Positions 9,005 through 17,188 of a stretch of 60,200 bases of DNA are shown here, piece by piece (position 1 is the stretch's first letter; each line of letters opens with the position of its first letter). The DNA comes from Bacteroidales bacterium. Lineage in GTDB: Bacteria; Bacteroidota; Bacteroidia; Bacteroidales; UBA12170. Both the position numbers and the translations under genes were made by a program. Below the pieces are notes generated by a model. It made no database searches and had not been told where the DNA came from. It saw nothing but the letters and a program-made list of their open reading frames with translations. Location: NCBI GenBank assembly GCA_027858955.1, contig JAQIBR010000165.1, positions 1 to 60,200 of the forward strand. Direction: 5' to 3'.

Positions 9005-9697
9005 ATGAACAAAGTAGTAAAAAACGCAAAAGAAGCAATTGTTGGAATGGAAAACGGTCAGATATTTATGCTAGGTGGTTTTGGCTTAAGCGGTATTCCT
9101 GAAAATACAATAAATGCACTTGTTGAAAGTGGCCTAACAGATTTAACCTGTATTTCGAATAATGCCGGTGTTGATGATTTTGGTTTAGGATTGCTCTTGA
9201 AAAAGCATCAGATAAAAAAAATGATTTCATCTTATGTAGGTGAGAACAAAGAGTTTGAACGGCAACTTTTAGAAGGAGAATTGGAAGTGGATTTAATTCC
9301 CCAAGGAACTTTGGCCGAAAGAATACGTGCCGGAGGATCAGGAATTCCTGCATTTTTTGTTCCTGCAGGATATGGAACAGAAGTCGCCGAAGGCAAAGAA
9401 GTTCGTGAATTCAACGGAAAAATGCATTTGTTGGAGCACGGACTTACAGCTGATTTTGCCATAGTAAAAGCTTGGAAAGGCGATACGATGGGTAATCTAA
9501 TTTATCGCCATACGGCAAATAATTTTAATCAGCCAATGGCGATGGCTGGAAAAATTACGGTTGCAGAAGTTGAAGAGTTAGTGCCAGCGGGTGAACTCGA
9601 CCCCGCTCAAATTCATACTCCCGGAATTTTTGTTCAGCGAATTTTTCAAGGTGTTGATTATGAAAAGCGTATCGAGTTTGAAACAACTAAACAATAA
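9005..9697 (+). CDS. scoA: 3-oxoacid CoA-transferase subunit A
   Basis: This 230-residue subunit of a two-subunit CoA-transferase carries the [16 protein letters not shown] signature near the N-terminus and the [22 protein letters not shown] segment typical of ScoA/AtoD. Together with subunit B, 4 nt downstream, it would move CoA from succinyl-CoA to acetoacetate, giving acetoacetyl-CoA for thiolysis. This fits an operon whose lyase step releases acetoacetate. Length is normal for the family. The true acyl partner (acetoacetate, butyrate or acetate) is inferred from context. Confidence 0.9.
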   Translation: MNKVVKNAKEAIVGMENGQIFMLGGFGLSGIPENTINALVESGLTDLTCISNNAGVDDFGLGLLLKKHQIKKMISSYVGENKEFERQLLEGELEVDLIPQGTLAERIRAGGSGIPAFFVPAGYGTEVAEGKEVREFNGKMHLLEHGLTADFAIVKAWKGDTMGNLIYRHTANNFNQPMAMAGKITVAEVEELVPAGELDPAQIHTPGIFVQRIFQGVDYEKRIEFETTKQ

Positions 9698-9701
9698 AAA
9701 A

Positions 9702-10358
9702 ATGAGTTTAGATAAAAACGGAATTGCAAAACGTATTGCTCAGGAATTAAAAGATGGTTATTATGTTAACCTTGGAATAGGAATCCCAACATTGGTTGCC
9801 AATTTTGTTCCAGACGGAATGGAAGTCATTCTCCAATCTGAAAATGGCTTACTTGGAATTGGCCCTTTCCCTGAAAAAGGCAAGGCTGACGCAGATTTAA
9901 TCAATGCCGGAAAACAAACGGTAACAACTATTCCTGGTTCATCCTTTTTCGATTCATCTCTGAGTTTTGCTATGATTCGGGGTGGGCATGTAGATTTAAC
10001 TGTTCTTGGTGCTTTTGAAGTCACGGATAAAGGAGATATTTCTTCTTGGAAAATCCCAGGAAAAATGGTGAAAGGAATGGGAGGTGCAATGGATTTAGTC
10101 GCTGCGGCAAAAAATATTATCGTTGCAACAACACATACCGATAGAAATGGCAATCCGAAATTGGTGAAAGAATGCAAGCTTCCATTAACTGGAGTTCGTT
10201 GTGTAACGAAGATCGTTAGCGATCTTGCCGTTATTGAAGTTACAGATCAAGGCTTTAAACTTTTGGAGCGAGCTCCGGGGGTAGAAGTTCAAGAAATTAT
10301 TGATAAAACGGGAGCTCCTTTAATTGTTGAAGGGGAAATTCCTGAAATGAATTTGTAG
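9702..10358 (+). CDS. scoB: 3-oxoacid CoA-transferase subunit B
   Basis: A 218-residue beta subunit holding the catalytic glutamate in SENGLLGIGP (E47), which forms the glutamyl-CoA thioester. Other family marks are GYYVNLGIGIPTLVANF at the N-terminus and GGHVDLTVLGAFEV in the middle. The ATG at 9702 is chosen because it gives the family N-terminus (MSLDKNGIAKRIAQEL) and avoids the long overlap that an upstream in-frame ATG at 9591 would make with subunit A. It lies 4 nt after subunit A, so translation is probably coupled. Confidence 0.92.
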   Translation: MSLDKNGIAKRIAQELKDGYYVNLGIGIPTLVANFVPDGMEVILQSENGLLGIGPFPEKGKADADLINAGKQTVTTIPGSSFFDSSLSFAMIRGGHVDLTVLGAFEVTDKGDISSWKIPGKMVKGMGGAMDLVAAAKNIIVATTHTDRNGNPKLVKECKLPLTGVRCVTKIVSDLAVIEVTDQGFKLLERAPGVEVQEIIDKTGAPLIVEGEIPEMNL

Positions 10359-10373
10359 CCTCTGAAGTAAATT

Positions 10374-10466
10374 ACTTAGAGTTACTTTGTGCTTCCTTTG
10401 TGTAACTTTGTAGTATAGCTATCACACAGAGTATCACAAAGAAGATTCCACAGAGAACCACGAAGA
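10374..10466. repeat. Imperfect inverted repeat with CTTTGTG/CACAAAG units
   Basis: The left arm (TTTGTGCTTCCTTTGTGTAA) and the right arm (CACAAAGAAGATTCCACAG) are roughly complementary and built of CTTTGTG or CACAGAG/CACAAAG units. Similar strings turn up between genes in many bacterial genomes, so this is probably a dispersed intergenic repeat. It splits the lyase gene from the CoA-transferase genes. Confidence 0.45.
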
Positions 10467-10524
10467 ATTGTATTGTTTAGAATGGCTATTTAGGGCTTTC
10501 AAATAAAAATCAAAAAACTAGAAC

Positions 10525-11532
10525 ATGAATTATCCAAAAAAAGTAACCATAGGAGACATAACCGTTCGCGACGGATTTCAGCACGAAGAAACACTTATAT
10601 CGACCGAGGCAAAGCTTTGGACATTAGAACAGCTCATTTTAGCTGGGTTTAAACATATCGAGGTTTCCAATTTCGGTAATCCAAGGGGAATGCCTCAATT
10701 TAAAGATTGTGACAACCTGTTTAGAGGAATCAGAAATTCCAAAAAGGTTAAAGATTTGATTGACGGTGTTAGCCTTACGGCGATAACCATTCGTGAAAAA
10801 GCTGTCGAACGGGCAATTCAAGCAAAATTGGATGGTTATGGTCCTGATCGTATTTTGTTAATGGTTTCAACCAGTGAATCTCATCATAAAAAGAATTCGG
10901 GTTTGTCCTTAAAGGATTATTGGAAAATGGCTGAGGAGCAAATAAAAAATGCTCACGATGCAGGTATTAAAGTTAATGGAACAGTAAGCACTATTTGGGG
11001 TTGCCCAATTGAAGGTCCTACGGAGATGAAAAAAGCGATTGAATTTGCTCAACGTTGGATTGATATTGGAGCCAATGATGTAGAACATGCCGATCACGAT
11101 GGTTCTGCATCACCAGATCGCGTTTATCGATATTATTCCATGCTTATGGATCATTTTCAAAAACCTAATAAACATATCGTTCATTTCCATACAACAAGAG
11201 GATGGGGATTGGCCAATGTGTTGGCTGCATTGCAAGCGGGGATGACCAATTTTGAGTCGACAATGGGAGGTATTGGCGGACAGCCAGCAAATTTTGTTAG
11301 TGGTGTTCCTGTTTCCGGTACTGGTGCCTATTATTATAAAGATCCTAATTTGGTAGGATTAGTTTCTACTGAAGATATGGTTGTTATGATGGATGAAATG
11401 GGTATAGAGACTAATTTAGATATTGATAAAGTATTGGAAATTGGCGCTATGGTCGAACGAATTGTTGGGCGAAGATTACGCTCAGAATCTATACTGAATG
11501 GAAGAATACCTAAGACTTTGACTGGAAATTAA
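10525..11532 (+). CDS. Divergent HMG-CoA lyase-like (DRE-TIM) protein
   Basis: A 335-residue TIM-barrel protein of the HMG-CoA lyase/2-isopropylmalate synthase superfamily. Seen: the barrel-start TVRDGFQHEE (R15, D16), IEVSNFGNP, and the metal-binding HFHTT (H220, H222). In true HMG-CoA lyases the catalytic loop is GLGGCP; here it reads GIGGQPANF, so the catalytic Cys is Gln (Q253), and a longer loop follows before STEDMVVMM. The operon position predicts HMG-CoA cleavage to acetoacetate and acetyl-CoA, but the missing Cys makes the exact reaction uncertain. It could be a separate lyase or carboxyltransferase subfamily. No promoter was recognised in front, so it probably shares the operon transcript. 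Confidence 0.75.
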   Translation: MNYPKKVTIGDITVRDGFQHEETLISTEAKLWTLEQLILAGFKHIEVSNFGNPRGMPQFKDCDNLFRGIRNSKKVKDLIDGVSLTAITIREKAVERAIQAKLDGYGPDRILLMVSTSESHHKKNSGLSLKDYWKMAEEQIKNAHDAGIKVNGTVSTIWGCPIEGPTEMKKAIEFAQRWIDIGANDVEHADHDGSASPDRVYRYYSMLMDHFQKPNKHIVHFHTTRGWGLANVLAALQAGMTNFESTMGGIGGQPANFVSGVPVSGTGAYYYKDPNLVGLVSTEDMVVMMDEMGIETNLDIDKVLEIGAMVERIVGRRLRSESILNGRIPKTLTGN

Positions 11533-11552
11533 AAAATCTGACAGGTTTTTTT
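11532..11552. terminator. Short hairpin terminator between convergent genes
   Basis: AAAAATCT (11532-11539), a GAC loop and AGGTTTTT (11543-11550) form an 8-bp stem with one G-U pair, ending in a T run. The A/T symmetry would let it act in both directions, for the lyase operon and the minus-strand secreted protein. Confidence 0.5.
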
Positions 11553-11556
11553 GTTT

Positions 11557-14500
11557 TTATTGAATAAGTATTTTTTCTGTTTTAAAAAGTTGTGTTTCAC
11601 CACTGATCATTAGAAAATAAATCCCTTTGTTTAAATCAGGGAGGTTTAAATTAAGGGCATTAAATCCTTCTTGGCTTATAACTGTTTGATTTAAAACTTC
11701 TTGTCCGCTACTGCTTATCAATCTGAGCGAAAGTTCTTCTTCTTTTTCGACACTAAAATCGATGTTAATTTGTGGTGAAAGTACAGGGTTTGGATAAATA
11801 TCAAAACCAATAATGTTATTTTCTTCTTCTAGTAAGTCAGGTGCAGAAATAGATTGCATTCGTTTCATTGTTGGTTGCGACCATTCAATATTAATCAGCT
11901 TTTCTGTTTGATTGGTATTCGCGAAATTTATGTTAGCACTAAATTGTGGTGAAACAGAAAGTAATTCTGCATCAGCTGTTACATTAAGGCTTAGAAAATA
12001 ATCAAGGAAATTTTCCGGAATTTCTGTAGTGTTTAAATAAATATTAACGGTATTGCCCGATTTTTCAAACACAACTGATGTATTCTCTCTAACAGTTAAG
12101 TAATTCAATATATCAACTTGAGGCGCAAACCAAATACGGTCTGTTCCATTCGCACCATATTCTGATGCAATTTGCTGCATATAAGACTTAAAAGTATCCC
12201 AAACCAAGCTTCCACTGGTAGGTGTAGGAATTACACGATGAGTAAAATCATTCGCCCAGAGATGGTTTCCGTTTTGACTGTTATTTGCCACATCATTTAT
12301 TTTTTCCATGATATTCGTAGGAATAAATAAGTCGTCATACAAAAATCTACGATCAATCTTTAGCTGAAATGTATTAAAAGGAGAATCAATATCAATGGCT
12401 GTTCCATATCCAAGGAATTCGTATTTATTACTGTAAACCGCATCCATTCTTAAACCAAATGCCGGATCAACATAATTCAAATCGCCACTTGGAATCACAA
12501 ACTGAGTCATCTCAAATCCTGTTTTTGCCAAAACTACATTCTGATTTTCAGTTATTTGAAAAGCATAATCTGTATCGCCATAAGCGGCATGAGAATAACT
12601 GTGATTCATAACATCCCAACCAGCGGAAATCATTTCCTGTAATTGTACCCAAGTTATATAATCAGGTGTATTTATATGCAGATCAATAAAAGATGAATTT
12701 ACACTATTCCATGCTAAAGAAGCTTTAAATGGAACATTATTTCCACATCCGTCTGTATAGAATAAACCATCGAAGGATTCTCCGGTATCTGTAACTTGAC
12801 CCCCGTTTAACAATTTAAACGCATATGAATAACCATCTAATCTTCCATCATCTAGTGAAAGGCTATAAGCAAAATCTTTATTATATTTCAAAGGAGCCAA
12901 AGAAACTTGAACATCGCCGGGGTCTTCATTAAAAGTCAGAGTTAAAACAGAGAAATCCTCGGTATATAAATCGTAAAACTTAATATCTATTGTCTCTGAA
13001 TAAGCAGAATAACCGTAGGAATCAATAATTTTGAATGAAAACGAATTAATAGCTACAGTTGCATTACTATAACTAAATTGATAAGGTGCAACTGTAGAAT
13101 AACTGTCAACGCTTCCGTTTACAACAAAATATACGGTATCAGTTACAATAGGATTTGGACTTGGCAATTGCAATTGAGCAAAAATATTGCCGTTTTCTCC
13201 TGTTCCATCATGTATATTATTATAATGATTAGGTCCAAACCACTCAAATGGAGTGGTCCCGCCAATAAAACGTACTTCCTTTATTCCGATTTCAAATGCT
13301 CCCGCATCTGCACTGTATGGAAATTCAATATACGAAAGATTGCTAAAGTCGATGGCAGCGTCAAAATCGCTTAAAGGAATTTTAATGGAAATCCAATCAC
13401 CCGCATCCGTTGTAACATAATTATCTAAAGTAAGAGAACCAACTGCTGAAGGACGGATACGAATTTTGCTCCAATTCGGTTGGCTCGAAAATGACTTAAG
13501 AATTATTTCCAGAGTATCGTTTCCTCCTGCTGTAACATTCTGATAATGACCATAGATATATAGATCATCATAGCCAAATTTCAATTTCTTATAACCTGTT
13601 TCGGTATTCCAAGTTTTAAGATATATTTCTGTTTCTAAATCTTCACCTTCAATAAAAGGAATAAAGTTTAGGATTTGATTCACTAATATTGAATCGCCGG
13701 TATTTGGTTCTGTAAATGATATTTGCAGATCAGATACCGGGTTTTCCGGCATCAACGCAGTAAATGCAACAATCGAACTGCTTGCTGTTTGTAGGTTTTG
13801 TGTTATAACCTTCGCAGACGCGATATATTCACCTTCGCTTTCAGGAATGAAGTCTGTTTCATAAGGAAAATAATTATCAGTATCAATCAAATTATCATCA
13901 ATGTAAAATTCCACAGCCTCAATGCTGTTTTCATCGAATTGTGCTTCAATAACTTCAGCAATCAATTGACCCGATCCTCCAAATCCATCATGAATATTAT
14001 CTGTTTTATCTTCGCCAAACCAACGAAAATCCTGATCGCCGCCCGTAAAAATAATATCTTTTATCGTCAATTGGAAGGAGCCTGCATCAGCACTGTATGG
14101 AAATTCCATATAATTCAGATTGGTGAAATCTATGGTTGGATCAAAATCCGACAATGGTATTTCAATAGTTGTCCATTCATCGGCAACACCTCCTGCAGTT
14201 ATAACATAAGATTCAAGATTCAGACTTCCAATTGCTTTCGGACGCATTCTTAATTTTGACCAATTTGTAAAACCACTCAAATTCTTCAGTGTAATTATAA
14301 GTTTATCATTGCCTCCGGCGATAACATTTTTTCCTGGAGCATAAATATTAACAGGATCGTAACCAAGTTTTAGCTTTAAATATCCTGAATTTTGATTTGT
14401 CACTGATAAATATGCGTGCTCACTCGGAGATGTTCCAAATATATCGGCCATTAGCTTTACAGTTGTATTGATAAGTACTGTATCGTTTATTTTAGGAGAT

Positions 14501-15354
14501 ACTAATTCAATACCTAAATCTAAAGGGATAAATTCTTCTATATAAACAGTATAGATTTCGGAAGTTTTACTGCTGTTATCATTGAATCTGGCAATAGAAT
14601 AAAAATTATTCAAGCCAAGAGTATTTAATACAATATTAAATTCGAAGGGATAAGTTATATCAGTTGCGAAAAGTGTATTATTGATATATAGCTCAATAGA
14701 TTCTAATGTGTTTTCTGATTCAATAGCAGCTTCTGATTTTGCTATTAGCTGTCCCGCACCTCCAAAACCATCATGTATATTATCTTTTTTATTATCGCCA
14801 TACCAAATATATGGTGTTAACCCGCCGATAAATTCAATTTTTGCTATATCTATTTCGAAAGGTGGAGCATCAGCACTATAAGGAAATTCTATAAATGCCA
14901 ATTGGCTATAATCTATAGCAGCATCAAAATCGCTCAAAGGAATTAACAGGGTTGTCCATTCAGAAGTAATTCCGCCCACTGAATCAACATATGTTTTTAA
15001 AGATAAAGAACCTATCGCAGCAGGACGAAACCTGATTTTTGACCAATCGGCTGAACCTGAAATATCACGTAGCACTATTCGAAGCTGATCATTTCCTCCA
15101 CCACAAACATTTACTTTTGGAGAGTATATTGTTGATGTGTTGTTCCCCAACTTAAGTTTTCTATACCCGCTTTCTGTATTTATAATATTAAGATGCGCAG
15201 GTTCTCCGGGATTATAATCTGCAGATTTAACGTCAATATTTAATTCAGCAGGGTTGACAAGAGTGTCCCCAAAATGAGAATTAGTAAGAATTAAATCCTG
15301 CGCATTGATAAAAATGCTTGATAAAATTAAAGAAAACAAGATAAAATATTTCAT
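11557..15354 (-). CDS. Secreted three-repeat polysaccharide-deacetylase-like protein with T9SS sorting domain
   Basis: A 1265-residue exported protein. From the ATG at 15354 it starts with a signal peptide (MKYFILFSLILSSIFINAQ). Three long repeats follow at about residues 27-206, 285-467 and 545-727, each with GYxKLKxG, a GGNDxL segment, NWSKIRxRPxAxGSL, IPLSDFDxxID, FPYSADA and NIHDGxG; they look like beta-sandwich carbohydrate-binding modules but I do not know a named family. Residues about 825-1085 resemble a NodB deacetylase: SLDDG (D835, D836) and HSYSH (H918, H922). Residues about 1183-1265 are a type A sorting domain (FDIYPNP, GIYFLMI). The start is favoured over one 46 codons upstream by the signal peptide and a promoter at 15377-15408. 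Probable role: cell-surface or secreted glycan processing. Confidence 0.85.
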   Translation of the reverse strand: MKYFILFSLILSSIFINAQDLILTNSHFGDTLVNPAELNIDVKSADYNPGEPAHLNIINTESGYRKLKLGNNTSTIYSPKVNVCGGGNDQLRIVLRDISGSADWSKIRFRPAAIGSLSLKTYVDSVGGITSEWTTLLIPLSDFDAAIDYSQLAFIEFPYSADAPPFEIDIAKIEFIGGLTPYIWYGDNKKDNIHDGFGGAGQLIAKSEAAIESENTLESIELYINNTLFATDITYPFEFNIVLNTLGLNNFYSIARFNDNSSKTSEIYTVYIEEFIPLDLGIELVSPKINDTVLINTTVKLMADIFGTSPSEHAYLSVTNQNSGYLKLKLGYDPVNIYAPGKNVIAGGNDKLIITLKNLSGFTNWSKLRMRPKAIGSLNLESYVITAGGVADEWTTIEIPLSDFDPTIDFTNLNYMEFPYSADAGSFQLTIKDIIFTGGDQDFRWFGEDKTDNIHDGFGGSGQLIAEVIEAQFDENSIEAVEFYIDDNLIDTDNYFPYETDFIPESEGEYIASAKVITQNLQTASSSIVAFTALMPENPVSDLQISFTEPNTGDSILVNQILNFIPFIEGEDLETEIYLKTWNTETGYKKLKFGYDDLYIYGHYQNVTAGGNDTLEIILKSFSSQPNWSKIRIRPSAVGSLTLDNYVTTDAGDWISIKIPLSDFDAAIDFSNLSYIEFPYSADAGAFEIGIKEVRFIGGTTPFEWFGPNHYNNIHDGTGENGNIFAQLQLPSPNPIVTDTVYFVVNGSVDSYSTVAPYQFSYSNATVAINSFSFKIIDSYGYSAYSETIDIKFYDLYTEDFSVLTLTFNEDPGDVQVSLAPLKYNKDFAYSLSLDDGRLDGYSYAFKLLNGGQVTDTGESFDGLFYTDGCGNNVPFKASLAWNSVNSSFIDLHINTPDYITWVQLQEMISAGWDVMNHSYSHAAYGDTDYAFQITENQNVVLAKTGFEMTQFVIPSGDLNYVDPAFGLRMDAVYSNKYEFLGYGTAIDIDSPFNTFQLKIDRRFLYDDLFIPTNIMEKINDVANNSQNGNHLWANDFTHRVIPTPTSGSLVWDTFKSYMQQIASEYGANGTDRIWFAPQVDILNYLTVRENTSVVFEKSGNTVNIYLNTTEIPENFLDYFLSLNVTADAELLSVSPQFSANINFANTNQTEKLINIEWSQPTMKRMQSISAPDLLEEENNIIGFDIYPNPVLSPQINIDFSVEKEEELSLRLISSSGQEVLNQTVISQEGFNALNLNLPDLNKGIYFLMISGETQLFKTEKILIQ

Positions 15355-15376
15355 TGTACAGACTATAAGTGTAGGA

Positions 15377-15408
15377 CAAAAGTAAATACAAAATGATTCA
15401 TTATCAAG
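15377..15408 (-). promoter_or_regulatory. Promoter of the secreted deacetylase-like gene
   Basis: On the minus strand TACTTTTG (15384-15377) fits TAnnTTTG, with a TTG-containing -33 region (15408-15405) about 20 nt upstream. The predicted transcript begins near 15370, so translation must start at 15354 rather than further upstream. Confidence 0.5.
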
Positions 15409-15556
15409 AATATAAGGGTTTAATGAGTAGTTGATTCGTAAGTGTAACTCTTTTAAAAGCAGCTGTGGAATATTAGAATATTTTGATAGCATTCATTTTA
15501 CTTATAGGGTTATTCAATGAGCCAACTTGCGAAAAGTCTAAATAATAAAAATATAT

Positions 15557-15587
15557 TTTGTAGTAGAACACAACTTTTATATCTTTG
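15557..15587 (+). promoter_or_regulatory. Strong Bacteroidota promoter for rpsU
   Basis: TTTG (15557-15560), exactly 19 nt, then TATCTTTG (15580-15587): a full match to the phylum consensus. The transcript should start near 15593, giving a leader of about 68 nt before rpsU. Confidence 0.75.
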
Positions 15588-15598
15588 CAGCCACTTTT

Positions 15599-15640
15599 AT
15601 GAAGCGAGAGTTTCAAGAGTTAAATAAATTATTTAAATAA
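15599..15640 (+). other. Possible 13-codon upstream ORF in the rpsU leader
   Basis: ATG at 15599 opens a frame reading MKREFQELNKLFK and stops at 15638-15640, 20 nt before rpsU. It starts only a few bases after the predicted transcript start. AGAAAG (15642-15647), matching the 5' part of an extended SD, follows at once. Whether it is translated is unknown. Confidence 0.3.
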
Positions 15641-15660
15641 AAGAAAGAGAGTTATTTACT

Positions 15661-15852
15661 ATGATTATTGTTCCGGTTAAAGAAGGCGAAAGTATTGACA
15701 GAGTCTTAAAGAAGTTTAAACGTAAGTTTGAAAAAACGGGTGTTGTAAAAGAATTAAGAATCCGTCAGAAGTATACTAAACCTTCAATTATCAAACGAGA
15801 GCAAAAATTAAAGGCAATCTATGTGCAAGGTTTGCGGGACGCAATGGACTAA
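15661..15852 (+). CDS. rpsU: 30S ribosomal protein bS21
   Basis: A 63-residue, strongly basic protein with the bS21 pattern (MIIVPVKEGESIDRVLKKF, then a Lys/Arg-rich helix). It binds the small-subunit platform beside the 3' end of 16S rRNA. In Bacteroidota, bS21 is reported to help hide the anti-SD sequence, which explains the weak use of SD sites in this phylum. It has its own strong promoter and a clear terminator behind it, so it is mainly a single-gene transcript. The leader has a partial SD (AGAAAG) and a short ORF, either of which could be used for autogenous control; that is inference. Confidence 0.95.
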   Translation: MIIVPVKEGESIDRVLKKFKRKFEKTGVVKELRIRQKYTKPSIIKREQKLKAIYVQGLRDAMD

Positions 15853-15876
15853 AAATTTAGCATAAAGATTAATGAG

Positions 15877-15922
15877 CCTTTAGGGTTTTTTGTACTTTTA
15901 CAAAATCCTAAGGGTTTTTTTT
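15877..15922 (+). terminator. Rho-independent terminator after rpsU
   Basis: CCTTTAGGGTTTT...GTA pairs with TAC...AAAATCCTAAGGG around a short loop, giving a stem of about 15 bp with one small bulge, then eight T. The T run touches the ATG of xerC at 15923, so xerC has essentially no private leader. Confidence 0.75.
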
Positions 15923-16810
15923 ATGTTTATCAAGGAATTCCTAAACTACATCGAATTTGAACGACGTTTTTCAGTTCATACAATAAGCTCTTACACAAAA
16001 GACTTAGAACAATTCTTCGATTTCCTTTTTAAAACATATAAAATTGAAAAGGCACAAGAGATTGATTTTGTTTTTATTCGTTCGTGGATTGCCTTATTAA
16101 TGGAAGAAGGGAATAGCCCAAGAACTGTAAACCGTAAAATAAGCACACTCAAATCCTATTTTAGATATCTTTTAAAGATTGGGAAGATAGATCAAAATCC
16201 TGTTCTTAAGATTACCGGACCAAAAGTTCGGAAAAAGCTTCCAGTGTTTATCGAAGAAAAAAGTATGAATTTGCTGATAACAGAGTTCGGGGAACCAGAA
16301 TCTTTTGAACAAGCTCGCGATAGACTTGTAGTAGAGCTTTTTTATGCTACTGGTATTAGGCGGGCTGAACTTATTGGATTGAAGATAAATGATATTAATT
16401 TGGAAAAAGGTCTGATTAAAGTGTTAGGAAAAAGAAATAAAGAGCGTTTGATTCCTGTTCACAATAACCTTTTTCGTTTAATTGATTCGTATTTAAGCTT
16501 TAAGCATACAACATTTTCATTAAAAGCTCAAGATGAGTTTTTTTTTCTCACAATAAAAGGCACAAAGATGTATCCCAAGCTTGTTTATCGAATCGTAAAT
16601 AACTATCTTAGCAGAGTGAGTACGCAAAAAAAGAAAAGCCCTCATGTGTTACGCCATACATTTGCAACCCATATGCTAAATCATGGTGCTGATTTAAATG
16701 CAGTGAAAGAACTTTTAGGTCATGCTAATTTAGCGGCAACACAAATATATACGCATAATACTATAGAAAAATTAAAAAATATTTATAAACTAGCCCATCC
16801 AAAGGCTTAA
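15923..16810 (+). CDS. xerC: Tyrosine recombinase XerC-like
   Basis: A 295-residue site-specific recombinase. The N-terminal SAM-like DNA-binding domain (about 1-90, with the family wording SVHTISSYTKDLEQF) is followed by the catalytic domain with ATGIRRAEL (first Arg), a central Lys region, HVLRHTFATHML (His-x-x-Arg) and HANLAATQIYTH (His, nucleophile Tyr). The residue set is complete. Its likely role is resolving chromosome dimers at dif with a XerD partner not in this window. The start at 15923 gives the normal Xer N-terminus; the frame stays open 11 codons upstream into the rpsU terminator. Hpf follows 14 nt later and is probably cotranscribed. Confidence 0.9.
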   Translation: MFIKEFLNYIEFERRFSVHTISSYTKDLEQFFDFLFKTYKIEKAQEIDFVFIRSWIALLMEEGNSPRTVNRKISTLKSYFRYLLKIGKIDQNPVLKITGPKVRKKLPVFIEEKSMNLLITEFGEPESFEQARDRLVVELFYATGIRRAELIGLKINDINLEKGLIKVLGKRNKERLIPVHNNLFRLIDSYLSFKHTTFSLKAQDEFFFLTIKGTKMYPKLVYRIVNNYLSRVSTQKKKSPHVLRHTFATHMLNHGADLNAVKELLGHANLAATQIYTHNTIEKLKNIYKLAHPKA

Positions 16811-16824
16811 AAAAGGGAGGTTAA

Positions 16825-17124
16825 ATGGACATCAACATTAATTCAATTCATTTCACAGCTGACAAAAAACTTAAGCATCTAATCTCAACTAAAGTTAACA
16901 AGCTAACCACTTTTCACGATGGACTCCTAAGTGCAGATGTGAATCTAAAAATTGACAAATCCGAAACTGGGAAAAATAAAACAGCCGAAGTGAAAGTCCT
17001 TATTAAAGGAGCAGATTTATTTGCAAAAAAACAATCGAATACATTTGAAGAAGCTGTTGATGAATGTTTAGAAGCAATGCGCCGTCAATTAATGAAACAC
17101 AAAGAGAAAGAAAGAAAAGTATAA
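16825..17124 (+). CDS. hpf: Ribosome hibernation-promoting factor (HPF/RaiA family, short form)
   Basis: A 99-residue protein of the HPF/YfiA family, with the beta-alpha-beta-beta-beta-alpha pattern (INSIHFTADKKLKHLISTKV; VKVLIKGADLFAKKQS; FEEAVDECLEAMRRQLMKHK). It binds the decoding centre of idle ribosomes. There is no C-terminal dimerisation domain, so it is a short HPF. Its start is preceded by GGGAGG (16815-16820), a near-consensus SD with only 4 nt spacing, which is unusual in this phylum. It follows xerC by 14 nt and ends before a terminator at 17188-17218. Confidence 0.93.
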   Translation: MDININSIHFTADKKLKHLISTKVNKLTTFHDGLLSADVNLKIDKSETGKNKTAEVKVLIKGADLFAKKQSNTFEEAVDECLEAMRRQLMKHKEKERKV

Positions 17125-17157
17125 ACGTCAATAATATTAAATAATAACAAAAAAAGC

Positions 17158-17188
17158 TTTGATAATAAGCTAAGAGTTTCTATTTTTG
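17158..17188 (+). promoter_or_regulatory. Strong promoter of the tRNA-tuf operon
   Basis: TTTG (17158-17161), exactly 19 nt, then TATTTTTG (17181-17188): a full consensus match. The last base of the -7 box is the first base of the terminator stem that follows, so a transcript starting near 17194 lacks most of the 5' arm of that terminator. Confidence 0.75.

Noticed and set aside
13798-14253. 151-codon plus-strand frame inside the T9SS protein gene
   Set aside because: It is antisense to repeat 2 of the secreted protein; no family pattern.
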